A stretch of DNA of 6,239 nt from Erysipelothrix sp. (GTDB taxonomy: Bacteria > Bacillota_I > Bacilli_A > Erysipelotrichales > Erysipelotrichaceae), in the NCBI GenBank assembly GCA_030152625.1, contig JASLJD010000112.1, forward strand, positions 1 to 6,239, in the 5' to 3' direction. Each line of letters opens with the position of its first letter. Position 1 is the first letter of the stretch. Shown piece by piece: positions 1 through 6,238 of this stretch. The notes below the pieces were generated by a model that was given only the letters and a program-made list of their open reading frames with translations, made no database searches and was not told where the DNA came from. Position numbers and translations under genes: made by a program.

Positions 1-1
1 A

Positions 2-1744
2 AAGGATCGAAAAACAACCCTCAAAAGACTTTTAGGCTATCTCAGTGATTCAAAAACCTTATTGCTGCTCGTTATCCTAGCTTCCATTATATCGACCTTT
101 GCATCGCTTTATGGAGCTTATGCGATATCGCCGATTATCGAAATTTTGAGTTCGAATCTTAAAGGAACCTTATCCGCAGATCAAGCCTTGCGAAAGATTA
201 GTTTTCGCCTGATCATTTTAGCCATCGTTTTTGCTATTGAGATTTTTACGGCTGTTTTTGCGAGTCGGAAAATGGTCGTTATTTCACAAGAAGCGGTCAG
301 TAAAATGCGTAAGGATATGTTTGATCAAATGATGAAGATGCAATTAAAGTACCATGATCAAAGTACGCATGGGGATTTGATGAGTCGTTTCACCAATGAT
401 TTGGAATTGGTGAGTGAAGGTTTAAACTCAACGGCATCTTCTTTGGTAACCAACTTCTTGACATTGATTGGGACCATGATTTTGATGTTCTTGTTGAGTC
501 CACAATTAGCTTTGATTACCTTAGTCATTCTTCCCATCCTTTTCTTGGTTGCTCGTTTTATCGTGAAGAAGAGTCGTTATTATGTCCGACAAGAAATTGA
601 AACAATGGGTGAACTGAATGGTTTTCTTGAGGAAAGTATGGAAGGCCATGTGGTTCTACAAGTTTATGGGGATTATTACTACGAACAATTCGATGAATTA
701 AACGAGTCATTTCGTCTCAAAGCGATGTTAGCTCAGATCGCTTCGATGATCGTCTTTCCTTTAATTGGGAATTTGAATCGATTGAACTATGCGCTTATTG
801 GTGTTGTAGGTGCTAAGTTAAGCATTGCGCAAAGGCTCTCTGTAGGAGATCTCAGTGCGTTTGTTAATTTAACTCGAACTCAAGCAAGACCGATCAATCA
901 AATTTCAAATCAGTGGACGATTGTTCAAGGATCGCTTGCTTCAGCGGAAAGAATTTTCGAGTTTCTCGATTGGCCGCAAGAAAGTTATGAAGGACTGCAT
1001 CTTGAGTATATCAATGGGCAGGTTGCCTTTGAAGATGTCAGTTTTTCATATGTCGAAAATGAAGCTGTGCTTAAAGAGATTAGCTTCGATGTAGAACCCG
1101 GTGAAAAGGTCGCACTTGTCGGTGAAACAGGTGCAGGTAAAACAACGATTATCAATTTGCTTTCGCGTTTTTACGATATCGATCATGGAAAAATTTTAAT
1201 TGATGGGTATAATATAGATGAGATTCATCGATTGAATTTACGCCAGCATATTGCGATGGTCCTTCAGGATTCCTATCTTTTCACAGCTACAGTGATGGAA
1301 AACATCCGCTATGGACGCTTGGATGCAAGTGATGAAGAATGTATTAAAGCAGCCCAACAAGTGGGGGCAGACCATTTTATCCGCCAACTTGAACATGGCT
1401 ATGATACGGTGATCGATGCCAGTGCAGAGAATTTATCCGAAGGTGAAAAACAACTTTTGAATATTGCACGAGTGGCCTTAGCCGACCCGGATATGCTCAT
1501 TTTAGATGAGGCAACATCATCCATTGATACCCGAACAGAACGCTATGTAGAACAAGGGATGGATTTCATCATGGAAGGACGGACGAGTTTTGTTATCGCC
1601 CACCGTTTATCGACAATTATGAATGCGGATTTGATTTTGGTCATGGATGAAGGCCGGATTATTGAGCGTGGGAATCATGAAAGTCTCTTAAAACAAGATG
1701 GCCACTATGCCAACTTGTACTATAAACAAATGATAGAGGAATAG
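2..1744 (+). CDS. ABC exporter, fused permease and ATPase subunit (5' partial)
   Basis: This is a half-size ABC exporter: an N-terminal six-helix membrane domain followed by a cytoplasmic ATPase, which works as a dimer. The first possible start in the window is a TTG at 62, but the frame is open to the edge and the 20 codons before it read like the usual pre-TM1 helix (TLKRLLGYL), so the true start lies outside. Counting from the codon at 2, hydrophobic helices lie near 18-43, 68-89, 148-166, 168-188 and 241-275, with a sixth around 281-300. The ATPase has an A-loop Tyr (350), Walker A GETGAGKT (374-381), Q-loop Gln422, signature LSEGEKQ (478-484), Walker B MLILDEATSS with catalytic Glu503, and H-loop His534. 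The DEATSSIDTRTE stretch resembles the catalytically complete subunit of heterodimeric exporters (TM288/YfiC/BmrD type). If so, a partner gene should lie just upstream. The substrate cannot be told from sequence. The gene is first in the visible operon. Confidence 0.93.
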   Translation, partial: KDRKTTLKRLLGYLSDSKTLLLLVILASIISTFASLYGAYAISPIIEILSSNLKGTLSADQALRKISFRLIILAIVFAIEIFTAVFASRKMVVISQEAVSKMRKDMFDQMMKMQLKYHDQSTHGDLMSRFTNDLELVSEGLNSTASSLVTNFLTLIGTMILMFLLSPQLALITLVILPILFLVARFIVKKSRYYVRQEIETMGELNGFLEESMEGHVVLQVYGDYYYEQFDELNESFRLKAMLAQIASMIVFPLIGNLNRLNYALIGVVGAKLSIAQRLSVGDLSAFVNLTRTQARPINQISNQWTIVQGSLASAERIFEFLDWPQESYEGLHLEYINGQVAFEDVSFSYVENEAVLKEISFDVEPGEKVALVGETGAGKTTIINLLSRFYDIDHGKILIDGYNIDEIHRLNLRQHIAMVLQDSYLFTATVMENIRYGRLDASDEECIKAAQQVGADHFIRQLEHGYDTVIDASAENLSEGEKQLLNIARVALADPDMLILDEATSSIDTRTERYVEQGMDFIMEGRTSFVIAHRLSTIMNADLILVMDEGRIIERGNHESLLKQDGHYANLYYKQMIEE

Positions 1745-1747
1745 GAG
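1743..1747 (+). promoter_or_regulatory. Ribosome binding site for the MBL-like gene
   Basis: AGGAG overlaps the TAG stop of the ABC gene and sits 11 nt before the ATG at 1759. It supports that start and suggests that ribosomes finishing the exporter can re-initiate here. Confidence 0.7.
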
Positions 1748-1758
1748 CTCGTAAATTT

Positions 1759-2445
1759 ATGATACGTATTGAATATATTCAAGGTTTTTCATATGTTCTC
1801 GAATACAAAGAACATGTTTTCATCTTTGATTATGTTGAAGGCATGCTCCCATCTCGTTATTTAAAAGGAAATAAGCATGTTCATTTTATTGTTTCTTGTT
1901 TGAATGAGGAACAATTTTCAGAAAATATCTACGCTTATCAAAAGCCCATCATTACTTGTCATGATTTAAAGAAAGATTATTGCGAAGAAATTATTGTGAT
2001 GAAGCCGGGAGATGTTTTGCGAATTGGTGATTTTAAAGTGGTTAATATTGGACATCCTTTGATCGGAACAGCCTATTTCTTATCGAGCGATGCTTTCAAT
2101 CTTTTATACACCGGCAGTATGCGTTCGCAAAGACACAATACTGAAATGACGACAATAAAAAGGGAAACTGCGATGGTGCAGTATGTAACTTTAAACACCG
2201 CTTTGCGTCGGGTGGCGAAAGTAGATATTTTGATAGCTGAATTGAATCCTTTTACAGGACCGGATTATGATGAAGATCTTCGATACTTGGCGGAACTTTA
2301 TGAACCCAAGTACTTCTTTCCAACAAATTTCGGTCCCAATATTCAAGATATTCAAAAGTTTGAAAACTGGGCAAAAGAGCATACAGATATGAAGTTATGC
2401 TTGCCAAAACAAAAAAACAAAGTATTTCGATTGAAAGGAGAATAA
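1759..2445 (+). CDS. Degenerate MBL-fold hydrolase-like protein, probably not a metalloenzyme
   Basis: This 228-residue soluble protein has no signal peptide or membrane segment. Its layout recalls small Firmicute metallo-beta-lactamase-fold hydrolases. An N-terminal strand pair (IEYIQGFSYVLEY, then HVFIFDYVEGMLP) leads to VSCLNEEQF (45-53), exactly where the family has VSHxHxDHF. Later come a strand block ending LLYTGSM (115-121), where relatives have HAGD, and YFFPTNFG (185-192), where relatives have FPMHF. At each site the usual metal ligand is replaced: His by Cys47, Asn49 and Gln52, Asp by Ser120, and His by Asn190. I therefore read it as a pseudoenzyme or a binding/structural protein. 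The family assignment rests on remembered patterns and is moderately secure. The frame is intact, has a good RBS, and lies 14 nt after the exporter and 1 nt before the phosphatase gene, so it is likely expressed. Its function is unknown. Confidence 0.8.
   Translation: MIRIEYIQGFSYVLEYKEHVFIFDYVEGMLPSRYLKGNKHVHFIVSCLNEEQFSENIYAYQKPIITCHDLKKDYCEEIIVMKPGDVLRIGDFKVVNIGHPLIGTAYFLSSDAFNLLYTGSMRSQRHNTEMTTIKRETAMVQYVTLNTALRRVAKVDILIAELNPFTGPDYDEDLRYLAELYEPKYFFPTNFGPNIQDIQKFENWAKEHTDMKLCLPKQKNKVFRLKGE
2434..2440 (+). promoter_or_regulatory. Ribosome binding site for the HAD phosphatase
   Basis: AAAGGAG lies inside the last codons of the MBL-like gene, 6 nt before the ATG at 2447. It is the strongest Shine-Dalgarno in the window and fixes the start of the phosphatase gene. 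Confidence 0.85.
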
Positions 2446-2446
2446 G

Positions 2447-3091
2447 ATGTCTGCAGTTATTTTTGACTTAGATGGTACATTGCTTGATTCATTGGAAGAT
2501 TTGGCGAACAGTTTAAACATCGTTTTAAAACGTCACCAACTTCCAAGCCATCCTCTCGATGCATATCGCCATTTTGTAGGGAATGGGATGGCGAAATTGG
2601 TTGAAAGAGCGCTTTCTAAAGAGGACCAAAAGCACTACGATACAATTTATCAAGAATTTTTAGAAGAGTATGCGAAGCGTTTTGATGAATGTTCAAAACC
2701 CTATGAAGGGGTTGTCGACAGCTTAAAATTTTTACAAGAAAAAGGCGTTAAGATGGCAATTTGTACCAATAAAAAACAAGCGTATACCGATCAAATCATT
2801 CAAAATATTTTTCCTGAATTTGAATTTGAAGAAGTTGTTGGTGATCGTGATGATGGACATCGAAAACCCTCCATACATTATCCTTTATTGATTGCGGAAG
2901 CCTTGTCTTATGAAGCCAAAGATATTTATTTTGTCGGTGATAGCGATGTCGATATGCAAACAGCTAAAAATGCTGGCATGATCGCTGTGGGGGTATCTTG
3001 GGGCTTTCGAGGACGTGAAGAACTGGAGGCAGCGGGAGCTGATTTGGTCATTGATCATCCTTCTGAATTGAAAGAGGTTATTACGATATGA
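2447..3091 (+). CDS. gph: HAD-family phosphatase, phosphoglycolate phosphatase-like
   Basis: This 214-residue cytoplasmic HAD-superfamily hydrolase would remove phosphate from a small phosphorylated metabolite through an aspartyl-phosphate intermediate. All four HAD motifs are present: motif I DLDGTLLDS with nucleophile Asp7 and acid/base Asp9, motif II ICTNK with Thr107, motif III Lys140 in RKPS, and motif IV GDSDVD (164-169). The helical cap lies between motif I and about residue 85. The cap stretch YRHFVGNGMAKLVERAL and the end stretch VGVSWGFRGREELEAAGAD match the phosphoglycolate phosphatase (Gph) branch, whose role is to clear 2-phosphoglycolate. The related PpaX branch hydrolyses pyrophosphate, so true substrate choice is uncertain. 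Length is normal for the family. It begins 1 nt after the previous stop and its TGA overlaps the start of the pyrophosphatase gene, which implies co-translation. Confidence 0.9.
   Translation: MSAVIFDLDGTLLDSLEDLANSLNIVLKRHQLPSHPLDAYRHFVGNGMAKLVERALSKEDQKHYDTIYQEFLEEYAKRFDECSKPYEGVVDSLKFLQEKGVKMAICTNKKQAYTDQIIQNIFPEFEFEEVVGDRDDGHRKPSIHYPLLIAEALSYEAKDIYFVGDSDVDMQTAKNAGMIAVGVSWGFRGREELEAAGADLVIDHPSELKEVITI
3073..3077 (+). promoter_or_regulatory. Ribosome binding site deciding the pyrophosphatase start
   Basis: AGAGG sits 10 nt before the ATG at 3088. Two further in-frame ATGs follow at 3091 and 3100. The spacing favours 3088, which also makes the ATGA overlap with the upstream stop codon, although 3091 cannot be excluded. 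Confidence 0.6.
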
Positions 3092-4719
3092 TGCAGAAAA
3101 TGAGTCGTGTTTTTATTGTGGGTCATCGTCATCCGGACACCGACTCCATTGTTTCAGCGATTGCTTATGCTGAATTAAAACGGAGGTTGGGTGTTGATGC
3201 GGTAGCTTGTCGTTTAGGTCCTGTGAATGATGAAACCAATTATGTTTTAGAACGTTTTGGTGTTGAAAAACCGATGCTTTTAAAAGATGCACGCGCTGTT
3301 TTAGGGGAAATCGATATGGACCCAGCGCGGACGATTCATCTATCGGCATCCATTAAGGATGCGATGGATGCAATGTCTGAAGATCGAAGACCGTTAGCTG
3401 TTGTGGACGATAAAGGTCATTTGATCGGTATTGTCACCAACTCCAATCTCTCTTATGTTGCGATGGGAGACACAGCACATACGATTGAATTACTTCAGAG
3501 AACTCCGGTTGAAAATATTGCCCGGGCAATCGACGGTAATTTGGTTTATAAACCAGAAAATTTTCGTTTTAATGGAAAAACGAGCATTGTAGCGATTGCG
3601 AAATCGAAGTTGAAGCATTATGAATTGCAAGATCGTTTAGTCATTATTGGTAATGATGTGGAATCACAACTCGATGCGATTGCGAAAGGTGCTGCCTGCA
3701 TTGTGACCGTGTGGACCGATGAGATCGACTCGAAAGTCATTGAAGCAGCGAAGGCCTCACAATGTGCCATAATTCAATCTTCACATGGTTCGATGAACAC
3801 CTCGCGTTATCTTCTCTTCTCACCAAGTGTTCAAGAAGTGATGACCACCGATTTAGTTTACTTTAACTTTAATGAGTTTGTGGATGATGTTGGACGGAAA
3901 ATGTTACAAACACGTTTTCGTTCTTATCCTGTTGTGGATAATCATAATCATGTGATTGGTTTTGTTTCTCGCTATCATATTTTAAACAGTCCTTCGAAAA
4001 AACTGATTTTAGTCGATCATAACGAAGCTTCACAAAGTGTTGAAGGAATTGAGCAAGCAGAAGTCTTGGAGATTATAGACCATCACCGTATTGGTGATCT
4101 CAATACGCATAAGCCGATTTATTTCAGAAATGAGATTATCGGGTCGACCGCATCGATCATCACGAAGATGTATCGTGAACATGGTATAGAGATACCAAAA
4201 GAAATCGCTTCGATTCTTTTGGCGGCTTTGGTTTCGGATACACTCAATCTCAAATCCCCAACGACCACAGCGCAAGATTATGAAATCGTTGCCTATCTTG
4301 AAGAAATTAGCGGGCTCAATCGTTTTAAATTTGCCAAAGAAATGTTCGAATCGACATCGAATTTAAAGAACAAGTCATATCGTGAAATCATCAATCAAGA
4401 TATTAAACGCTTCAATATCTCACAGCAAGAAGTAATGGTATCGCAAGTTCTCGTTTACCATTTTGAAGAACTGGAAAACATTATTGATGATTTTGAAGAT
4501 GAGATGGAGGCTTTTGTGACAGCCTATCGATTAGACTTATTGGTTGTGATTTTCACCAGTATTGAAGACAATGGTTCGATTATTTTATCCGCTGGGAAAT
4601 TGGAGCATGCGGTTAGCGATGCCTTTGGTAGCGGCGATCATTTCTTAGAGAATGTTGTTTCGAGGAAAAACCAAATTATTCCCAAATTATCAAATGTTAT
4701 TTCGAAATATGTTGGATAA
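3088..4719 (+). CDS. ppaC: Manganese-dependent inorganic pyrophosphatase with CBS-DRTGG-CBS insert
   Basis: This 543-residue cytoplasmic family II (DHH) pyrophosphatase splits pyrophosphate to two phosphates, pulling biosynthetic reactions forward. The catalytic DHH domain is interrupted by a regulatory block. Residues 12-20 hold GHRHPDTDS with metal ligands His13, Asp17 and Asp19. CBS1 lies near 85-128, a DRTGG-like domain near 135-245, and CBS2 near 246-300. The DHH domain then resumes with LVDHNE (308-313), IDHH (330-333) and VSDTLNLKSPTTT (382-394). The C-terminal DHHA2 domain carries SAGK (501-504) and SRKNQIIP (525-532), the substrate-binding signature. Length matches clostridial CBS-PPases. 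In characterised relatives AMP and ADP inhibit through the CBS domains, and diadenosine polyphosphates activate DRTGG-bearing forms; the same control is inferred here. The start overlaps the phosphatase stop (ATGA), and a terminator follows directly. Confidence 0.95.
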   Translation: MMQKMSRVFIVGHRHPDTDSIVSAIAYAELKRRLGVDAVACRLGPVNDETNYVLERFGVEKPMLLKDARAVLGEIDMDPARTIHLSASIKDAMDAMSEDRRPLAVVDDKGHLIGIVTNSNLSYVAMGDTAHTIELLQRTPVENIARAIDGNLVYKPENFRFNGKTSIVAIAKSKLKHYELQDRLVIIGNDVESQLDAIAKGAACIVTVWTDEIDSKVIEAAKASQCAIIQSSHGSMNTSRYLLFSPSVQEVMTTDLVYFNFNEFVDDVGRKMLQTRFRSYPVVDNHNHVIGFVSRYHILNSPSKKLILVDHNEASQSVEGIEQAEVLEIIDHHRIGDLNTHKPIYFRNEIIGSTASIITKMYREHGIEIPKEIASILLAALVSDTLNLKSPTTTAQDYEIVAYLEEISGLNRFKFAKEMFESTSNLKNKSYREIINQDIKRFNISQQEVMVSQVLVYHFEELENIIDDFEDEMEAFVTAYRLDLLVVIFTSIEDNGSIILSAGKLEHAVSDAFGSGDHFLENVVSRKNQIIPKLSNVISKYVG

Positions 4720-4749
4720 AAAAAAGACAAGCGATGAGCTTGTCTTTTA
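4718..4749. terminator. Bidirectional intrinsic terminator between convergent genes
   Basis: A perfect 11-bp stem (AAAAGACAAGC at 4722-4732 with GCTTGTCTTTT at 4738-4748) encloses the loop GATGA. A run of eight A residues (4718-4725) lies on the left and TTTT on the right. Read on the minus strand the stem is followed by eight T, a strong terminator for zwf. Read on the plus strand the T run is only four and then mixed, so it is probably weaker for the pyrophosphatase operon. The element spans the 27 nt between the two stop codons and touches both of them. Confidence 0.9.
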
Positions 4750-6201
4750 TTCTGTCAATTTTTCATGTTCAATTTCCCCAAGAACCTCTTCTTCAATCCA
4801 AGTAAAAGCATCTCGAGCTAAAAGCTCGTGCGATGCCTTTGGACCCGAGCTGAAGGCAGGGTAGGGATGGGGTTTTAAAGTTTTTGTCTCTTGGATAATA
4901 TCTTCAGTTAATTTCCAACTGAGGCGAACTTGTTTAAAGCTAGCGAAGAGCGTGTGATCTTCAAGCATGGCTGCATCAAGCAAACGTTCATAAGCCTCTG
5001 GTGTATTTCTTCTGTTTTCTAAATTACAACTTTGACAGAAATCCATGAAGACCGATTGAATTTCATTGCTTGGTCCTGGCTTTTTGATGTTGAATTTAAA
5101 ATAAACACCTTCATCGGGCTGAATCTTAATAATCAAAATGTTTGCTGGACTGCCGTAATGTTCCTTAAACTTAATCACAACCTCGGTTGAACGCTTGTGC
5201 ATACGTTTCCCAGTTCGGACATAGAAGGGAACATTTTGCCAGCGAGGGCAATCGATTCCTAATTTTAAGGCCACAAAAGTTTCTGTTTGCGATTCACTTG
5301 CGACATCTTTTTCATCGCGATAAGCACAGCTTCTCATCTTCAGCTTCTTGCCTTCCTGATACTGTCCATAGACAATATCTTTTTCATAGTCTTCCACATA
5401 GAGATTTTCGAGAACATATTCTTGTTTTTCATGCATGGAGGCAGCGGAATCATCTTCTGGTTCATCCATGGCCACAATCGATAAAATTTGTAAGAGGTGA
5501 TTTTGAAACATATCTTTCAAAGCACCGGTCTTATCATAGAAATTACCTCGTCCTTCAACCCCCACCTCTTCATTGGCGCTGATTTGAATCGACTCGATGC
5601 TCTCTTTATTCCAAATTTGTCGAAAAATCTCATTTTTAAATCGAATCGTGAAGATGTTTTGGACCATCTCTTTAGCGATATAATGATCAATACGATAAAT
5701 CGAATCATCATCAAAATATTCAAGGAGTGTATCGTTAATCGCAATAGCAGAAGCCAGATCGTTACCAAATGGTTTTTCGATCATAATCTTCGCATCCTTA
5801 TTCAAGCCAAATTTCGCAAGATTTTCCGCAATCACTTCAAAGAAGGACGGTGCAACCGCGAAATAATAAAGTTTTTTAGCTTTCGGATCCAATTCTTGAT
5901 AATAGGCTGCAAGTCTTGGGTAACCTTCCTCTTCGGTAAAGGTCATTTTGAAATAAGAAACATAATTTAAAAACCTGTTTAAGTTTTCTTCGTTAACTTG
6001 AAAACGACTGTGTTCTTTGATCCAAAGCTTGAGACTTTCACGATAGCTTTCGGTGCTGAAATCTCTTCTTCCAATCACCACAATATGAAAGGAATCTGGA
6101 AGCTCCTCACGCATCATTAAATTATAAAATGCAGGAAGAAGCTTCCGATAAGCTAAATCACCTGTCCCACCAAAAATGCTGACAATGTGATTAGGCTTCA
6201 T
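4747..6201 (-). CDS. zwf: Glucose-6-phosphate 1-dehydrogenase
   Basis: This 484-residue cytoplasmic enzyme oxidises glucose 6-phosphate to 6-phosphogluconolactone with NADP+, the entry step of the oxidative pentose phosphate pathway. The N-terminal Rossmann fold has FGGTGDLAYRK (10-20). EKPFG (142-146) contains the active-site Lys143. The substrate motif reads RIDHYIAKE (170-178), with His173 and Lys177 in their expected places but Ile-Ala where the family signature has Leu-Gly. GRGNFYDKTG (217-226) leads to QNHLLQ (233-238) with catalytic His235. FYVRTGKRM (326-334) and NLENRRNTPEAYERLL (393-408) are typical late blocks. Length is normal and the frame is intact. The ATG at 6201 directly precedes the Rossmann strand, and its first 11 nt overlap the end of the probable gnd gene upstream, so the two are likely co-transcribed and coupled. 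Transcription should stop at the hairpin overlapping its TAA. Confidence 0.96.
   Translation of the reverse strand: MKPNHIVSIFGGTGDLAYRKLLPAFYNLMMREELPDSFHIVVIGRRDFSTESYRESLKLWIKEHSRFQVNEENLNRFLNYVSYFKMTFTEEEGYPRLAAYYQELDPKAKKLYYFAVAPSFFEVIAENLAKFGLNKDAKIMIEKPFGNDLASAIAINDTLLEYFDDDSIYRIDHYIAKEMVQNIFTIRFKNEIFRQIWNKESIESIQISANEEVGVEGRGNFYDKTGALKDMFQNHLLQILSIVAMDEPEDDSAASMHEKQEYVLENLYVEDYEKDIVYGQYQEGKKLKMRSCAYRDEKDVASESQTETFVALKLGIDCPRWQNVPFYVRTGKRMHKRSTEVVIKFKEHYGSPANILIIKIQPDEGVYFKFNIKKPGPSNEIQSVFMDFCQSCNLENRRNTPEAYERLLDAAMLEDHTLFASFKQVRLSWKLTEDIIQETKTLKPHPYPAFSSGPKASHELLARDAFTWIEEEVLGEIEHEKLTE
4808..4836. repeat. Nested inverted repeat inside the 3' end of zwf
   Basis: GCATC (4808-4812) pairs with GATGC (4832-4836), and inside it CGAGCT (4814-4819) pairs with AGCTCG (4823-4828) around an AAA loop, giving 11 paired bases with a small internal loop. 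On the minus strand TTTT follows the last arm. It lies in codons for ASHELLARDA, so it may be only a by-product of coding. Confidence 0.55.
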
Positions 6202-6238
6202 GATCAGCCCCCCACTCGTGGTGGAAATGACCTTCCTC
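6191..6238 (-). CDS. gnd: C-terminal end of probable 6-phosphogluconate dehydrogenase (5' part outside window)
   Basis: On the minus strand a frame open to the right edge reads EEGHFHHEWGADHEA and stops with TAA at 6193-6191. The pattern [D/K/E]-EG-x-FH-x-EW is the characteristic C-terminal tail of decarboxylating 6-phosphogluconate dehydrogenases, which end in forms such as KEGxFHTEW. That enzyme converts 6-phosphogluconate to ribulose 5-phosphate, CO2 and NADPH, two steps after Zwf in the same pathway, and gnd is a frequent neighbour of zwf. Only 15 codons are visible, so the call rests on this short tail plus context. The last residues (GADHEA) extend a little past the usual end. The gene overlaps zwf by 11 nt in a different frame. 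Confidence 0.72.
   Translation of the reverse strand, partial: EEGHFHHEWGADHEA
6208..6213 (-). promoter_or_regulatory. zwf: Unusual G-run ribosome binding site for zwf
   Basis: The minus strand has GGGGGG 6 nt before the zwf ATG, inside the gnd Trp-Gly-Ala codons. It can pair with the CCUCC of 16S rRNA with one G-U wobble. No canonical AGGAG is at a usable distance; AGGAAGG at 6237-6231 is about 29 nt away. Confidence 0.5.

Noticed and set aside
1745..1758. Possible internal promoter or transcription break after the ABC gene
   Set aside because: The gap is only 14 nt and is explained by the RBS; I see no -35/-10 pair or hairpin.
2191..2382. Minus-strand open frame of 63 codons
   Set aside because: It lies wholly inside the MBL-like gene, has no recognisable motif and no convincing RBS; it is a shadow frame.
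3113..3349. Minus-strand open frame inside the pyrophosphatase gene
   Set aside because: It is antisense to the conserved DHH motif region, with composition typical of a shadow frame.
3517..3530. Perfect 14-bp palindrome ATTGCCCGGGCAAT
   Set aside because: It sits within pyrophosphatase codons for Ile-Ala-Arg-Ala-Ile, far from any promoter, and appears once; chance is the simplest explanation and I cannot name a regulator for it.
4652..4864. Plus-strand open frame of 70 codons running from the pyrophosphatase end into zwf
   Set aside because: It crosses the terminator and two confident genes, with no RBS or family resemblance.
5187..5970. Plus-strand open frames antisense to zwf (131, 65 and 157 codons)
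   Set aside because: They overlap conserved zwf blocks on the other strand and each other, and their sequences look like reverse-complement artefacts.
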